Positions 53,900 through 64,000 of a DNA stretch of 64,000 bases are shown piece by piece (the stretch's first letter is position 1; every line of letters begins with the position of its first letter). The stretch comes from Phytophthora sp. 'mugwort' (Eukaryota > Oomycota > Peronosporomycetes > Peronosporales > Peronosporaceae): positions 930,001 through 994,000 of the forward strand of contig JAUCEF010000009.1 in the NCBI GenBank assembly GCA_033558025.1, given 5' to 3'. The notes beneath the pieces were generated by a model. It worked only from the letters and a program-made list of their open reading frames with translations, did no database searches and had not been told where the DNA came from. Position numbers and translations under genes: made by a program.

Positions 53900-55560
53900 C
53901 GAGTTCAACGTTTACTCCGGCCTCAAAATTGGAATGAGTATCGGTCCGCTTAGTGAAATTTCCGAGTATTGGTCAGACAGTCGATTTCTGGGCCAGCCAG
54001 CATTCAAAGTAACTATGACAAGAGCAACGTGTAGAACATTCGATCCGCACTATAATTCCATGCTCCTGTACACCCAACACTAGACAAACTGCGAGATCTA
54101 TTGCGGTACAGCAGAATAATTCTCGCTCACTTTCAGAAACGTTTCGCTGAGTGTGTCGTGCCTATTGGTGTGAGCTGCATCGACGAAATGACAGTTCCTA
54201 CCAAAGCGCGTTCAAGGGCTCGGACGTATATGCCTTCCAAGCCAGACAAATACGGTGTGCGCTTCTACGCCGCCGTCGGGTGGGATGCACTTTACGTCCA
54301 TACGCTGTGGGACAACGCATCCGGCAACTTCGAACCAATTACACATGCACGAAGATATACACGACTGTTTCGTTCGCCGTGTACCTCGCTTTATAACCCA
54401 CTCATGACCCACGATATTCCTGAAAGTTCAAAGTCAGCGACTGTGCCGTGGCTAACCATGATAGGGCACCAAGCAAAAACGCTCAGTTCTCCTAGTGGTT
54501 ATCGCCTTGCGGTGTCAAATAACGTTTATACTCGGCACATGTTTGCAAAAACCATTCATGCTTGACGGATGGTGAAGTGCACATGACTGGAACTGTGCGC
54601 CTCAACCTGATCGACAAATGGAACAAGGCAGATGTGGAAGCCTCAGTTCGGGTAGTAGCTGAAGCTGGGAGCTCGTTGCTGCTGTTGAGCTAGAGTCTGA
54701 CTGGAAGAAAAAGGAAGCTGCTCACGATATAGCTCAAAAACGTCTTCCCAAACCGCGACAAACACCGTTCCAGCCAACTTTAGAGCTAGCCGATCGAGCA
54801 GGATATACCGTGTATAAAGTTCGTAAGGTTGTGATCTTCTATAGCAACGATCAACGAGCAACACCAACTACACTAACACTAAGTGGAAAATCGGATGAGG
54901 CAGTGGCGTATTGCCACAGTCTGTTCCCCATCCAACGCTGGACGGATGATCGTGTTCTGCATATAAATATTTTTTTAGTGGCGCCTACGGTTATCGCTGT
55001 CTACAATCTATTCATGAACGGGTGGACCGAGTCGACCAGCTCCTCTCAACGAATCCAACTAGTAGCAGGAAAAAGCGGCTAGATATGACCCTTTTACCTG
55101 GCTTTTAGACATTGCTACAATACGCTTTAGTGAAGCGAATGACACCATCGACAATCACACTGCGAGAATTCAAGAGGAGGATTGCCGACAGCCTGACAAA
55201 ATCGGAGAAAGAGGTTCGACACCAAAACGTACGCCGTGAGCAAAAGAGGCACCGTGACGCTTTAGAGGACGTTGTCGGAGCTAATACGTCGCTGCATATT
55301 ATACATCGAATGCACTACACACAGGTACGGGAAGCTGACATGCTACCTATGTAGCCTCCGAGGGCTATCCAGGAAGTCACGGTACGGCTGCACACAATGC
55401 GAAAAGGGGATTTCACGTTAAATGCTTCAGCGCGTTTCACTATCAAGATGCCTTCAAAGCACGTTCGCCTGAACTTCGGCAAGCGCTTGATGCGGTATGT
55501 AGGGCTTCGACGGAAGGCCGTGCAGTATTCACACGGAAACGACCAAGTCAGTTAATCACT
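53900..55560 (+). mobile_element. Decayed PiggyBac transposase
   Basis: The plus-strand frame 54101-54565 has VSCIDEMTVPTKARSRARTY and MPSKPDKYGVRFYAAVGWDA, the PiggyBac first-Asp region (IDE kept). The second Asp region reads LAVSNNVYTRHMFAKTIHA, with Asn where MDNFYTRH-type relatives have Asp. Further frames read GEVHMTGTVRLNLIDKWNKA and the 54810-55080 piece VIFYSNDQRATPTTLTLSGK. After a frameshift near 55017 comes VDRVDQLLSTNPTSS, the third-Asp motif. RMTPSTITLREFKRRIADSL is at about 55136. Multiple shifts and the Asp change show it is inactive. No TTAA-flanked ends were defined. Confidence 0.85.
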
Positions 55561-55564
55561 AGCG

Positions 55565-56460
55565 TTGAGGAGCGTACCCTACGAGCAGCATAATACATAT
55601 TTTTTCGTTTTTCTGGCCAAAGTCACAAAAGACCGATGTTGCTACACGCTGGAGCGACTCCCCGCATGTTCCCGTGCTTCACATAGAGACACAGTCGACA
55701 CACTGACAATCGGGAAGAGCGGTTGCGACGTTTCCTTCGAGTCAGCGTTTTCTGCAAACGTAGCCTGAACCTCTAATCGCTTCTCCATAATTTGCCCACT
55801 CACACTCAAGTCCACCGCAGCAGCCACACATACGCTCGGTGTTTTTGTATTCTCCGCGCCGAGGATGCCGCGGCTGGGATACCGTCGTTGCTGTTGCTAG
55901 TACCGCTAGAAGACAGTTGGGTGACATGCTGATACTGGTCGACGGGTCCTCGTGGATGAGCAAACGGATGTTCATCGTGTCTTGCCTGCCGGGAGTCGCT
56001 CTTGGCCCGAGTGCAGAGCTGTGTTGAGAGCAAAGTGGAAATGCCGATTTGGTGTTTTTTATTCTGAAAAGACCCACATGCTGCCCTAAGCTCTTCTAAT
56101 TGGTTTAAAAAATCAAAACGCAGCCATTTGATTGATCCTATAAGAGGTCCAAGCGGACCTCTTAGATTTGGTCCAGTAGTTAAGGGATTGAGAGCCTGTG
56201 ACGAAGCGTTGTTGAACTTGATAGTTGCCAGAATTTCAGCCGCTATATCAGTGTTCGCCTTGTTCGAGCTCTTGAAAGACGGATGTTTCTTGGTTCGCCG
56301 ACTTTCCTTACCATCGCTTTCGCTCCCGTCAAGCATCGTGTTCAAACAAGCACATTTGGGGTGCTTTCCTTCTACTGAATTCGGTATACCAGGTCTTATC
56401 TGAAGCCACACATGCATGTAAAATACGTCGATCTTTTCCGAGCAGTAGAAAATAAGTCGT
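55565..56460. other. Intergenic with overlapping minus-strand frames
   Basis: Minus-strand frames at 56417-55806 (203 codons) and 56077-55742 show Ser/Thr-rich sequence and a short Cys-rich run (MCGCCGG), but no family motif, signal peptide or repeat. They may be transposon leftovers; I cannot support a gene. Confidence 0.3.
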
Positions 56461-56499
56461 TGCCATAACTCGGCAAGAACGAGAAGTGGGGCCTACACT

Positions 56500-57010
56500 A
56501 TGGCGACCATGACTGTACCATTGAGAACGTCTGAGGGACGACGTGTGCCAGGACGCGCTGGCGGCGCCGCGTCCAGCGTGGCCAATGTGGTGAACTACGG
56601 CGCGGGCTACGCCGAGGACAAGGTGGTACAGCACAACGGCGCCGTCAAGATTGAGGGCTCTCCGCACAGGAGTTCGGCAAGCTCTACTGCCCGTGCGGCG
56701 CGTGCGGAGACACCTCTCCCCGCAAGGTAACGGCAGAGAAAGTGTTTGCCTTCGGCCCACTGGTTACCGTCATCATGGTAATCAAGGGCAAAAACGACCA
56801 GGCCATGATCAAGAACATCTACTTCAAGACGTCGATGACATCAAGATCTACCAGTGCTCGCAAGCCTGCAAGACACCGTTGGACCTGGACAACGGCCGTC
56901 GGGTAAACTCTGCCAGTACTCGACGCGCGATATGCACATCAACGTGGAATGAACTCGTTCACGCCTTCCACTATGGAAGTGTTCAACTGCATGTAGTGTG
57001 CGAATAACAT
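56500..57010 (+). pseudogene. Broken gene of unknown family
   Basis: The ATG at 56500 opens MATMTVPLRTSEGRRVPGRA and continues VVNYGAGYAEDKVVQHNGAV with GC-rich codon use unlike its AT-rich surroundings. At about 56660 the sense moves to another frame: EFGKLYCPCGACGD, then VTAEKVFAFGPLVTVIMVIK and NDQAMIKNIYFK. It then shifts again to DVDDIKIYQCSQACKTPLDL. Read across the shifts it looks like one coherent small protein with a Cys pair motif (CPCGACGD). I do not recognise the family; two frameshifts make it a pseudogene unless these are sequencing errors. Confidence 0.45.
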
Positions 57011-57479
57011 TTTAAAGTTAAATAGATGGTGTGCGTCATAAGGAATAATGGGTTTCGCTGGATACATTTAAAAATACAACACTTCTCTATTCCGTATAAC
57101 TATGCACTAAAAACTTAATCAGCAGCAGCTTCGGGTCTATCGGTCAGATCCAAGAGATGCTGGCAGTACCCAAAAGCGCAAGTCAGCGCCTTGTTGCAGT
57201 AGTTGTTAAAGCCGCTATTGGTAGTTTTCGAATTTGCAGGACGATACCAACTAAGCGACTTTTCAATGGTCGCCCTATTCGACACCATATTGCATTGAGT
57301 ATTTTCTGTTTCATGTCGGATAGGTATGCTTATGTTCGTCCCTGCTCGCTCTATCTGCTGGCACACTTTCAGGCGTGATAAAACTGTTTTAAGCCTGTAT
57401 TCGCGTTGTTTTGAGAGCCATTATTTGGCAATCAGAAGCAATTATATTTGCAAATCCTACGGTTTTAAATATGTGTAGT

Positions 57480-58350
57480 CTAAAATTTACGTTACATGTT
57501 ACGCACTGCGTCGAAAGCAGAAAGCCCGTTATCCAGTGACTTCAATTGCGGTTGGCATCGTAGATCCACGAATATGGTCCTTCCGGACCCGCGATAGCTT
57601 GTAGTTATTCCCACTAGAACACATTATTACTGACTGCACAACCCTCTGCAATGTTAAAACACATTTGTCGGCTTGGCTGGCGAGAGGCACTTGAAAGTTT
57701 TTGTTACAGCAAAGATTCGTCCGTCTAAATTCTTCGTCATCTGCTTTAGTTGGGGTGCATGCAGGGCGTTAAACACCCTAATGTCTAAGGTACTCACATC
57801 TGGTGAGCACGACGGCAGGTACATCAGCTCGATGTTCCAGCCACCCTTCCCACAATCTTTCACAGCATCGCACCGTTTGACGAAATATGGAGGCGTGCAT
57901 CGTCCTTCTGGACATGCAACACTAGATGTTTCGGACTAAACATCGCTCCTGTTAGACCATGATCCGTGTACAACATGTAGTGTAGTAAAAATAAGCCAGC
58001 GTACCGGATTATCGCTTGCGAATGGCATGGAAAGATTTGTTAATCAACATCTTCTTGTAGCGGCTTCGAGTCATATTGACGTTTTTGATCATTGATGCAC
58101 CAGCTGAACGGTTTTTGGACGTCCGCTGAGTTGGTACGCGTTCAAGAATAGGCCATATACAAAGTTTCCCGTCGAGCTCCTTTTTGGCCCTGCCGTTTTA
58201 GCGAGGTCCACCAATAGCTGCTAAAACATGACCTTACTTATGTATTTCTTGTTCTGTGTCGAGCGGTAGGGCAAACCTCGTCAGGTGTCAAATAGTATTT
58301 TGTGGTGTCCTTGTGGAGATTGAACCATTATTCATCTATGTGAGTAACGT
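57480..58350 (-). mobile_element. Decayed Tc1/mariner transposase
   Basis: The minus strand from 58350 gives VVHIDE then a stop and WFNLHKDTTKYYLTPDE, the first-Asp motif of mariner-like transposases. Weak middle sequence follows, then LVLHVQKDDARLHISSNG (second-Asp block, xQxDNAxPH type, now DDARLH). At 57863-57654 comes NIELMYLPSCSPDVSTLDIR, the PDxxxxD block with its third acidic residue. The end reads VFLTLQRVVQSVMMCSSGNN. Several stops break it. Hairpin TTTTTCTGTC/GACAGAAAAA copies near 58475-58507 may be part of the terminal repeat. Confidence 0.8.
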
Positions 58351-58359
58351 CGAGCATGT

Positions 58360-61300
58360 GATGCGTTCTGTAAGATCCAACAAGCATATTTCAATTATAA
58401 ATTAGAAAAATGTAAAGTAGATTTTTACGCGCATACAATACCAATCAACGGAACGCAGGACGTACGTCGTCTACTTTTTCTGTCTGGACGTGCGTCGGAC
58501 AGAAAAATATACAACGCAATTGTAAGCCTCAGTCAACGGTTACGTGTTTTTTTTTTCTGTCTGACGTAGCTCCCCCCCCCCCCCTCCTTCACATAACGCC
58601 CAATTACGTCTGCGGTATGCCGCTGGCTTTGAATATCGATTCCAATGTTTACGCTGAACAACAGGCGCAGCCGCGACCAGAGCGGCTACTACCTCCTTTT
58701 GCGCTTCGGTGACAGTGGAGAGTGTCCGCGGAGCAGCGGCCCCAACACATACGAAATCTTGTTCCGATCCTTCCAAGGTACCCGCCCGCCCGAATGATGA
58801 GATGGTATTTTCTCAACGGCGGCGGAAACTGCCACACCGGCTCGTGCGTCGGAAGCAGCGAGTTGAAACTGGAAAAAGCAATTGAAACCTTTTTGTTTCG
58901 GTGATAGGTCGCGTTGGCCAGGTGTGCGGGGTATGGGGGACAGTAGTGGGTCTTGGGTAATGGGACCGGAGCACGTGGGGCGGGAGGCACGTTATGAAAG
59001 AAAGGTGGGACTTTAGTGAGCACCAACCTACACTTTGCTTTGCGCAGGTTGAACAGTATTTTGTCCAGTACTATCGCATTTGTGGACCACACACGATTTT
59101 CCGGGTATGTCTACTGGACAGTTATACGGAAATAGAGAAGTACGAACTGCCTGGACGCAACAGAAATAGAAGCAAAGACTATATATCATATCCTTATCCA
59201 ACGAAGCAAGGCGAAGATCCACTTCGTGATAGATCTATACGAATGCACCTCGGATAGTATTCCGACCGTAGGTGGTATCCCAGCGGCCCCATCAAACAGA
59301 GTGAATGGCGACGCAAGTTTCGTAACCGAAAATTGCAGATTCCGGACCGGAATCCGGAAACTTGCAATGAGTCACACGTATAAGACACCAAAAGCCTCTC
59401 GCCAATCAGCGCCGGCCTATTCACTTCCAAATGACAGCGGAAAGGGGGTGAAAACGTACCTTGTGGAATAGGCGGCAAATTTTGGGATCTCCCCCATTCA
59501 GCGTTCTTCGACCCAGTAGACGACACGGCGCAGCGGCACGGCGGACAGTATAAAGGCAAGCAGCTGCAAAACCGACACAGCGGACAGACCCAAGGCAACA
59601 CGGCGCCGACACGGCGGACTGTGGCCCGGCTGATAGTCGGCTGGACGTCGGACGGCGAACTGCGGCGGACTGATTGCGTGCGGACGGCAGCGTGGAAAAG
59701 TTGCGTTGCGAGGGACAGGAGCTCTTGCGAGACCATCTGATGAGATCCCCCATACACACGATGGAGTAGATCATTGGTAGATCAGGAAGCTCCGCTTTCA
59801 GATCATTGGCTTCAATTCAGCCTCCGTATCTTAATCTTAAGTCGTTTAATTTATGTGCATATGTATGAGCCGTTATATATACTGATATATGGCTTCTGAA
59901 CGTGTTCGTATAGCTATGACGCAGAACTTCAGGCAAGATCGTTGGATGTCCACTAACGCGAACAGACGCGCACGAGTCGGAGATGGCTCCGCTGGCCTGC
60001 AACGCAAGATACTGCGGCCTCTGGGATTTGTATGCCGCCAGATGCGAATTTAGCAGATCCCTCCAGCGCTTGCGAAGTGACGCAGCCTTTGCGAACGATT
60101 TCCCACAGTCAATTGAGCGCACGCGCTCGTTTGCTCTGTGGTTAAGATTGCGAGCAAGATTGATAGCACAAGCTCGGTCGTCGTCGACACAGATGGTGAC
60201 GGTCGCTTTGTAATTGTGCATGGTGTCTGATACAACACAACCGTGATGTTGACAGCGGCCTTTGCGCCTGCTCGATTATTCTGTTCTCGCTTACCCTAAA
60301 AATACAGATTTCTACTTGTGTACTATTCAGCACACAACTTGCAAGAGTTATTGCCGTCGCTGGAGCTGGAAGCGAAGCAGAACACAGCAGCAAGGACGCG
60401 TTTTCTGATGTAGCTGAAGGAAACGCGTCTGGTACGACAGCAAATGACTTGGGTACGGCATCTTCTAGCCGAACCAACCTATCATTGATCTGAGCTAACC
60501 GTTTTAGCAGGTTTTCATTCTCAAGGCAAGAAGTGTATTGCCATCTGTGACCGCATGGCTAACTTGTGCATGGTTTGATGCTTGCCAGCGTACTATGGGG
60601 TGTTCCCCCACCCGAGGCATGCGGTGATGCTGATGTGGAAGCGAAGATGAGAGCTTGTGGCGGAGATCGCACGATGCAACCGATATCCGTATTGTGTGGG
60701 CAGTACGTCGTTGCTTCGGTCGGTCTCAACGACGTTCTTCGGATGCATCCGCAAGGCCGCGAACGTGAGTTCAATGACAGATTGTATCGCGCATCTGGAT
60801 ATCCATGGGCATGTTGGTACAGCTCATGTCGTGGGGTTAGCTGTTGGCCATACTCCGGAGCCGAGAGCCGCAGCTGGAGATCACCGACAGTCTGTGTCGA
60901 TACAGGCAAGTCGAGCGATTCGGAACCTGCTAGTACCGTGCCTACACTCTGATTCTCACGTATTGTTGTACCTATGTATGCGAGACCTTTGGAAGCGATT
61001 CAAGCCGCCAGTCCCCCCCCTCCCCCTTGTAGAGATCTGTTAATTGGCCAAGTTGGGGCATTCGTTAGCGTACGCTGCGGATCCTCTCCAGAGAGAGTGG
61101 CTGGTCATGTCCGGGGTCATGGATTGCCGCTGCTACAGCGGCATCTCATTCAACTTGTCGCGGATAACTCTGGTATAGCTAGTAACATTGGGGCGCTTGC
61201 ATTCTCGCTTTGGTGCTGTTTCATTTCGCTTTCGACATCACTTTGCAGGCTCCCCCAGTATATCACCGCTTCCTCCTGCGTGTATGTCTACCCTCCAGGT

Positions 61301-62670
61301 AGATCTGACACGGCGCATCTCGGTGTGAGAGGAAATAGATACTCGGATTGCTCATCGTAACACACGGAGAGCAAACCGAGCGCATGTAGCATGCACTGTT
61401 GTCTTCGCGCCGACGCTTTATAGATAGGCACGCCTTCCTTTACCGGGGTTTTAATTCGAGCAATTTCAGAAACAGCTCGCGTGAAGCTGCCAGTGACAGT
61501 TGCTGCTTTCGGGTAAATCAAGTATCGATAGCCCTCCCAAATGTGTGCCACATCATAGTGAGAAGTGCTACGTCATATATGGAATTGAGCCCCCTGGCAA
61601 CATCTCCATGTACTACTTAGTGCTCCACCAAGAAACAGAGATCGTGTATAGTAGATTGCGTTCCTCAATCGAGCTTGCCATTTTGTCTCTAATCTTGGCT
61701 ACGCGCTTTCTGTTGGAGGTGTCATCTCTATAGCGCTCACGAAGCAGATTAATAATTTGTGAGAAGTAGCCCTGTATCCTTAGCTAGAAAATTATCAGCA
61801 GCACGAGCTTTGCCACTTTTCTTCGTCTGTAAAAAGATTGAAAAAGCTGTCCGTAATGAATAATACTTCTGCGTGGATAGGCTATTCTGTTGTGAGCGAG
61901 ACGCATACTGTCTAAACCTTCGCTGTTTATTTTAGCTGACTTTAAAATTCGTTGAAACTCTAAACTACAGCGTCCTTTTGCACGAGCACACGAGGTGCTC
62001 TCCTCATACTTCTTCCTACACTCGTAGTATAAGCTCTTGGCCAAGCCCACAGGCGACCACATCAATGGAAAGTTATTCGCGGGTTAAGATGAACTTATCT
62101 CGTAAGATTGCATTTGTATTGGCTCCACTATGGATGATTGTTGTCTCTCACCGTTCCGACGGTACTTAAGCGGGGCTCATATATACTTACAGGTGCAAAT
62201 CTTCCAACAATGTGCCAAATATAAAATAGTCAATTATGTACGATAAACGAGGTGTTTCTGATTGAACCGATTTGAGGACGGATATCGTGCCACTCCAGCG
62301 AACGCATGTGAGCATGCCTGTGATTTTCATGCCGTGTGCGTGGCAAGCGGAGGCTTCGCGCGCGAGGCTTAGGATTCTGTCACCGGCGAGCGTAACGAGC
62401 ATTTAGGGCCTGGTTGCAACCGTGTCGGTATTAGTTTCAAGTTGGTCGCAAAGATACGTGCATTTTCTTGCAAACTATTGGTCAGTTAAAAATCGTTGGT
62501 GTCGACCGGAGACACCCCGAAACACTGGTACCACAATAGTCGCGGGCTACACTGACGCGTTGCAAGTTTTGTCATTCTATGTCGTGGCAGCTTTAGTCGG
62601 AGTGCGTGGCTGCAGCGGTAATTACGCTGACTGACGCTGTAAACGAGGACAGGGCAAATATACTGACGGA
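58360..62670. other. Large stretch without recognised gene
   Basis: Over 4 kb with only short or unassignable frames. A run of 13 C is at 58572-58584. A GC-rich zone of loose 12-14 base repeats (ACGGCGGACAGT-like) lies at 59520-59650. Frames at 59817-60477 (minus), 60566-60952 and 60974-61360 (plus) and 61784-62065 (minus, KKYEESTSCARAKGRCSLEF) could be parts of an unnamed mobile element. None shows a motif that I can assign. Confidence 0.35.
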
Positions 62671-62679
62671 GACGGGATT

Positions 62680-64000
62680 GACTTCGACACCCTGCTGCGC
62701 GATTCTGCGCAGGACGCATGGTTTTACAGAATCTTCGTTTCATGGAGGCCACTTTTCGGCAAATTTGCGTACTGGACTATATTAAAAATTTGGATACTGA
62801 GATTTACCGTCGTCGATCGTTCGAGAAGCAAGTTGCTACAACGCTTTTATATTTTGTGCTCAAAAGGAGGGTTTAGAGAAGTGGCGCAAGTTTTCGGTAT
62901 GAGCAAATCGTGGGTGGTAGTACGAGTTAACGAGGTTCTTAAGAACACGGCCCTTTCCTCGGATTACCGTCTACTTACTTGGTTGCTCAAGACGAGGTTA
63001 AATGGGAGGGTGATGCAGAGTGACTTCAGGCGTCGTGCGGGTATGCGCTAGTATGTAGCGCGGTCGATGGCATCCTGATTCCGTTACACGTTTTGCGGAT
63101 TATGTCGGGGCGGCTGTGCACTTGCAGTACGGTGGAGGAAGCAGGTAGGCTTGGACTTGTGGGGAACGACGCACGTTTTATAATGATTAGATTTGTTTGT
63201 TTTTCTTTCGCTAGCTACGACATGCATGCGCTCATGGAAGCACCTCGTGCTCTCCATGCGCTCCCTTACTGGGTAAGCTTCTTTTTTCTTTTGTGTATAC
63301 TTAATCTAAATGTAAGCAACGTTTCCTTTTTCATAAATTTGTTTTGTGCAGATACGCATCAGGTACGTAACCTTCGGCGGCTGCCTGCCATGCGCGTCTT
63401 GACCGTCCGAGGCAGCTTGCGCATCGCGGCATGTTGCATAGACCGCTGGCGTGCTCGGTCAGCACGCCCGTGAGGGGTATGGTCTAGGCGTGCTGACCGG
63501 CACGGCATGCTCGGCCTGACATGGTACTACAGGAACGGATATCCCATACTGAATGCTCAAGCTGTCGTCGACCATATGCAATGCTTTATTTCATTTGACA
63601 TCCGTTCTGGTTCGTGGAGCGACAGTAAGATTTGGAACGCGTCGATTTCGGGCAGCGCATAAAAAAGATACTTCCACCGGGTGGATTTATCATCGGTGAT
63701 GCAGGTTATACTTCATCGAACACAATGCTCACGCCCAACGAGGGGACGTATGTGGAGACTGCTATCAAAGACGAGCGTGAAGCTCTGTACAACAACATAG
63801 CATTACTCGCATGATTGTCGAATGCGCATTCGGTGATTTAAAAGATCGATTCAGAATACTGCTAAGATCCCCTTAAGCCAAACGGCTATGCAACATTTCG
63901 TCTACAATTGCGTCTTGTACGATCCTGCATACTATTGCCGATAATATGAGTAATGGCACTGAAATAATGGACGAGGAGGAGGATATTCTAAGCATGGACG
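62680..64000 (+). mobile_element. Decayed PIF/Harbinger transposase (third lineage), runs off the window
   Basis: The frame at 62833-63051 holds the HTH-like GGFREVAQVFGMSKSWVVVR and VNEVLKNTAL. After damaged sequence (63060-63490), 63530-63650 reads NGYPILNAQAVVDHMQCF and FDIRSGSWSDSKIWNAS, then a stop. 63632-63814 gives ILPPGGFIIGDAGYTSSN (second Asp in GDAGYT). The sequence MIVECAFGDLKDRFRILL with the catalytic Glu is at about 63810-63860. The first Asp region is lost or scrambled. The relic continues beyond the window end or stops near it. Confidence 0.78.

Noticed and set aside
59520..59650. GC-rich CGGCGGACAGT-like repeats as a minisatellite
   Set aside because: Units vary in length and spacing with no fixed period; too loose to call.
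1..64000. tRNA, rRNA, CRISPR or riboswitch features
   Set aside because: No cloverleaf with T-loop consensus, no regular spaced repeats of CRISPR type and no bacterial signals were seen; the window is eukaryotic.

Overview
The window looks like a gene-sparse, transposon-rich stretch of an oomycete nuclear genome, most likely Phytophthora or a close relative. Four lines of evidence support this. Introns are short (71 and 96 bp). A 16-base match to the oomycete Inr/FPR core promoter lies before a secreted-protein gene. Small secreted cysteine-rich proteins with CBM1-like modules are present, as is a relic resembling the Phytophthora glucanase-inhibitor (protease-homolog) family. The decayed transposons also form the mix usual in these genomes: Gypsy, Mutator, Harbinger, PiggyBac, hAT, pogo and mariner. 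Species identity is inference.

Six genes look intact. Two lie on the minus strand: a 697-residue coiled-coil protein (2082-4175) and a GTPBP1/2-type GTPase with one intron (4462-6323). Next come a ZIP-family metal transporter on the plus strand (7462-8430) and a small secreted Cys-rich protein on the minus strand (9134-9511). Two larger secreted CBM1-like proteins follow on the plus strand (23170-24177 and 25743-26330). A seventh intact gene, the ribosome-maturation GTPase EFL1, has one intron (26900-30151). The secreted proteins use two cysteine modules, called A and B here, in the combinations B, A-B-A-B and A-B. Two broken relatives (24921-25297 and about 26590-26710) lie in the same cluster.

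The remainder is mostly decayed mobile DNA. From 1 to 2000 there is an unidentified decayed gene and a broken second ZIP gene. From 9.5 to 22.3 kb lie a Gypsy relic, a BED/hAT relic and a pogo-type relic. From 33 to 47 kb lie a structurally complete 1037-bp hAT element with its target duplication, a citrate synthase fragment, a Mutator-like transposase followed by a Ulp1-like protease relic, a Harbinger relic with its SANT/coiled-coil partner, and a BED/hAT relic. Near 47-48 kb is a glucanase-inhibitor-like serine-protease homolog with both His and Ser of the triad replaced, plus a nonsense codon. From 48 to 64 kb lie a repeat-bounded non-autonomous element, two more Harbinger relics, palindromic and minisatellite repeats, a PiggyBac relic, an unrecognised broken gene and a mariner relic.

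Housekeeping genes sit in two short islands (2-9 kb and 27-30 kb). The secreted-protein cluster sits at the border between EFL1 and the transposon-rich sequence. No tRNA, rRNA, CRISPR or prokaryotic operon signal was seen.
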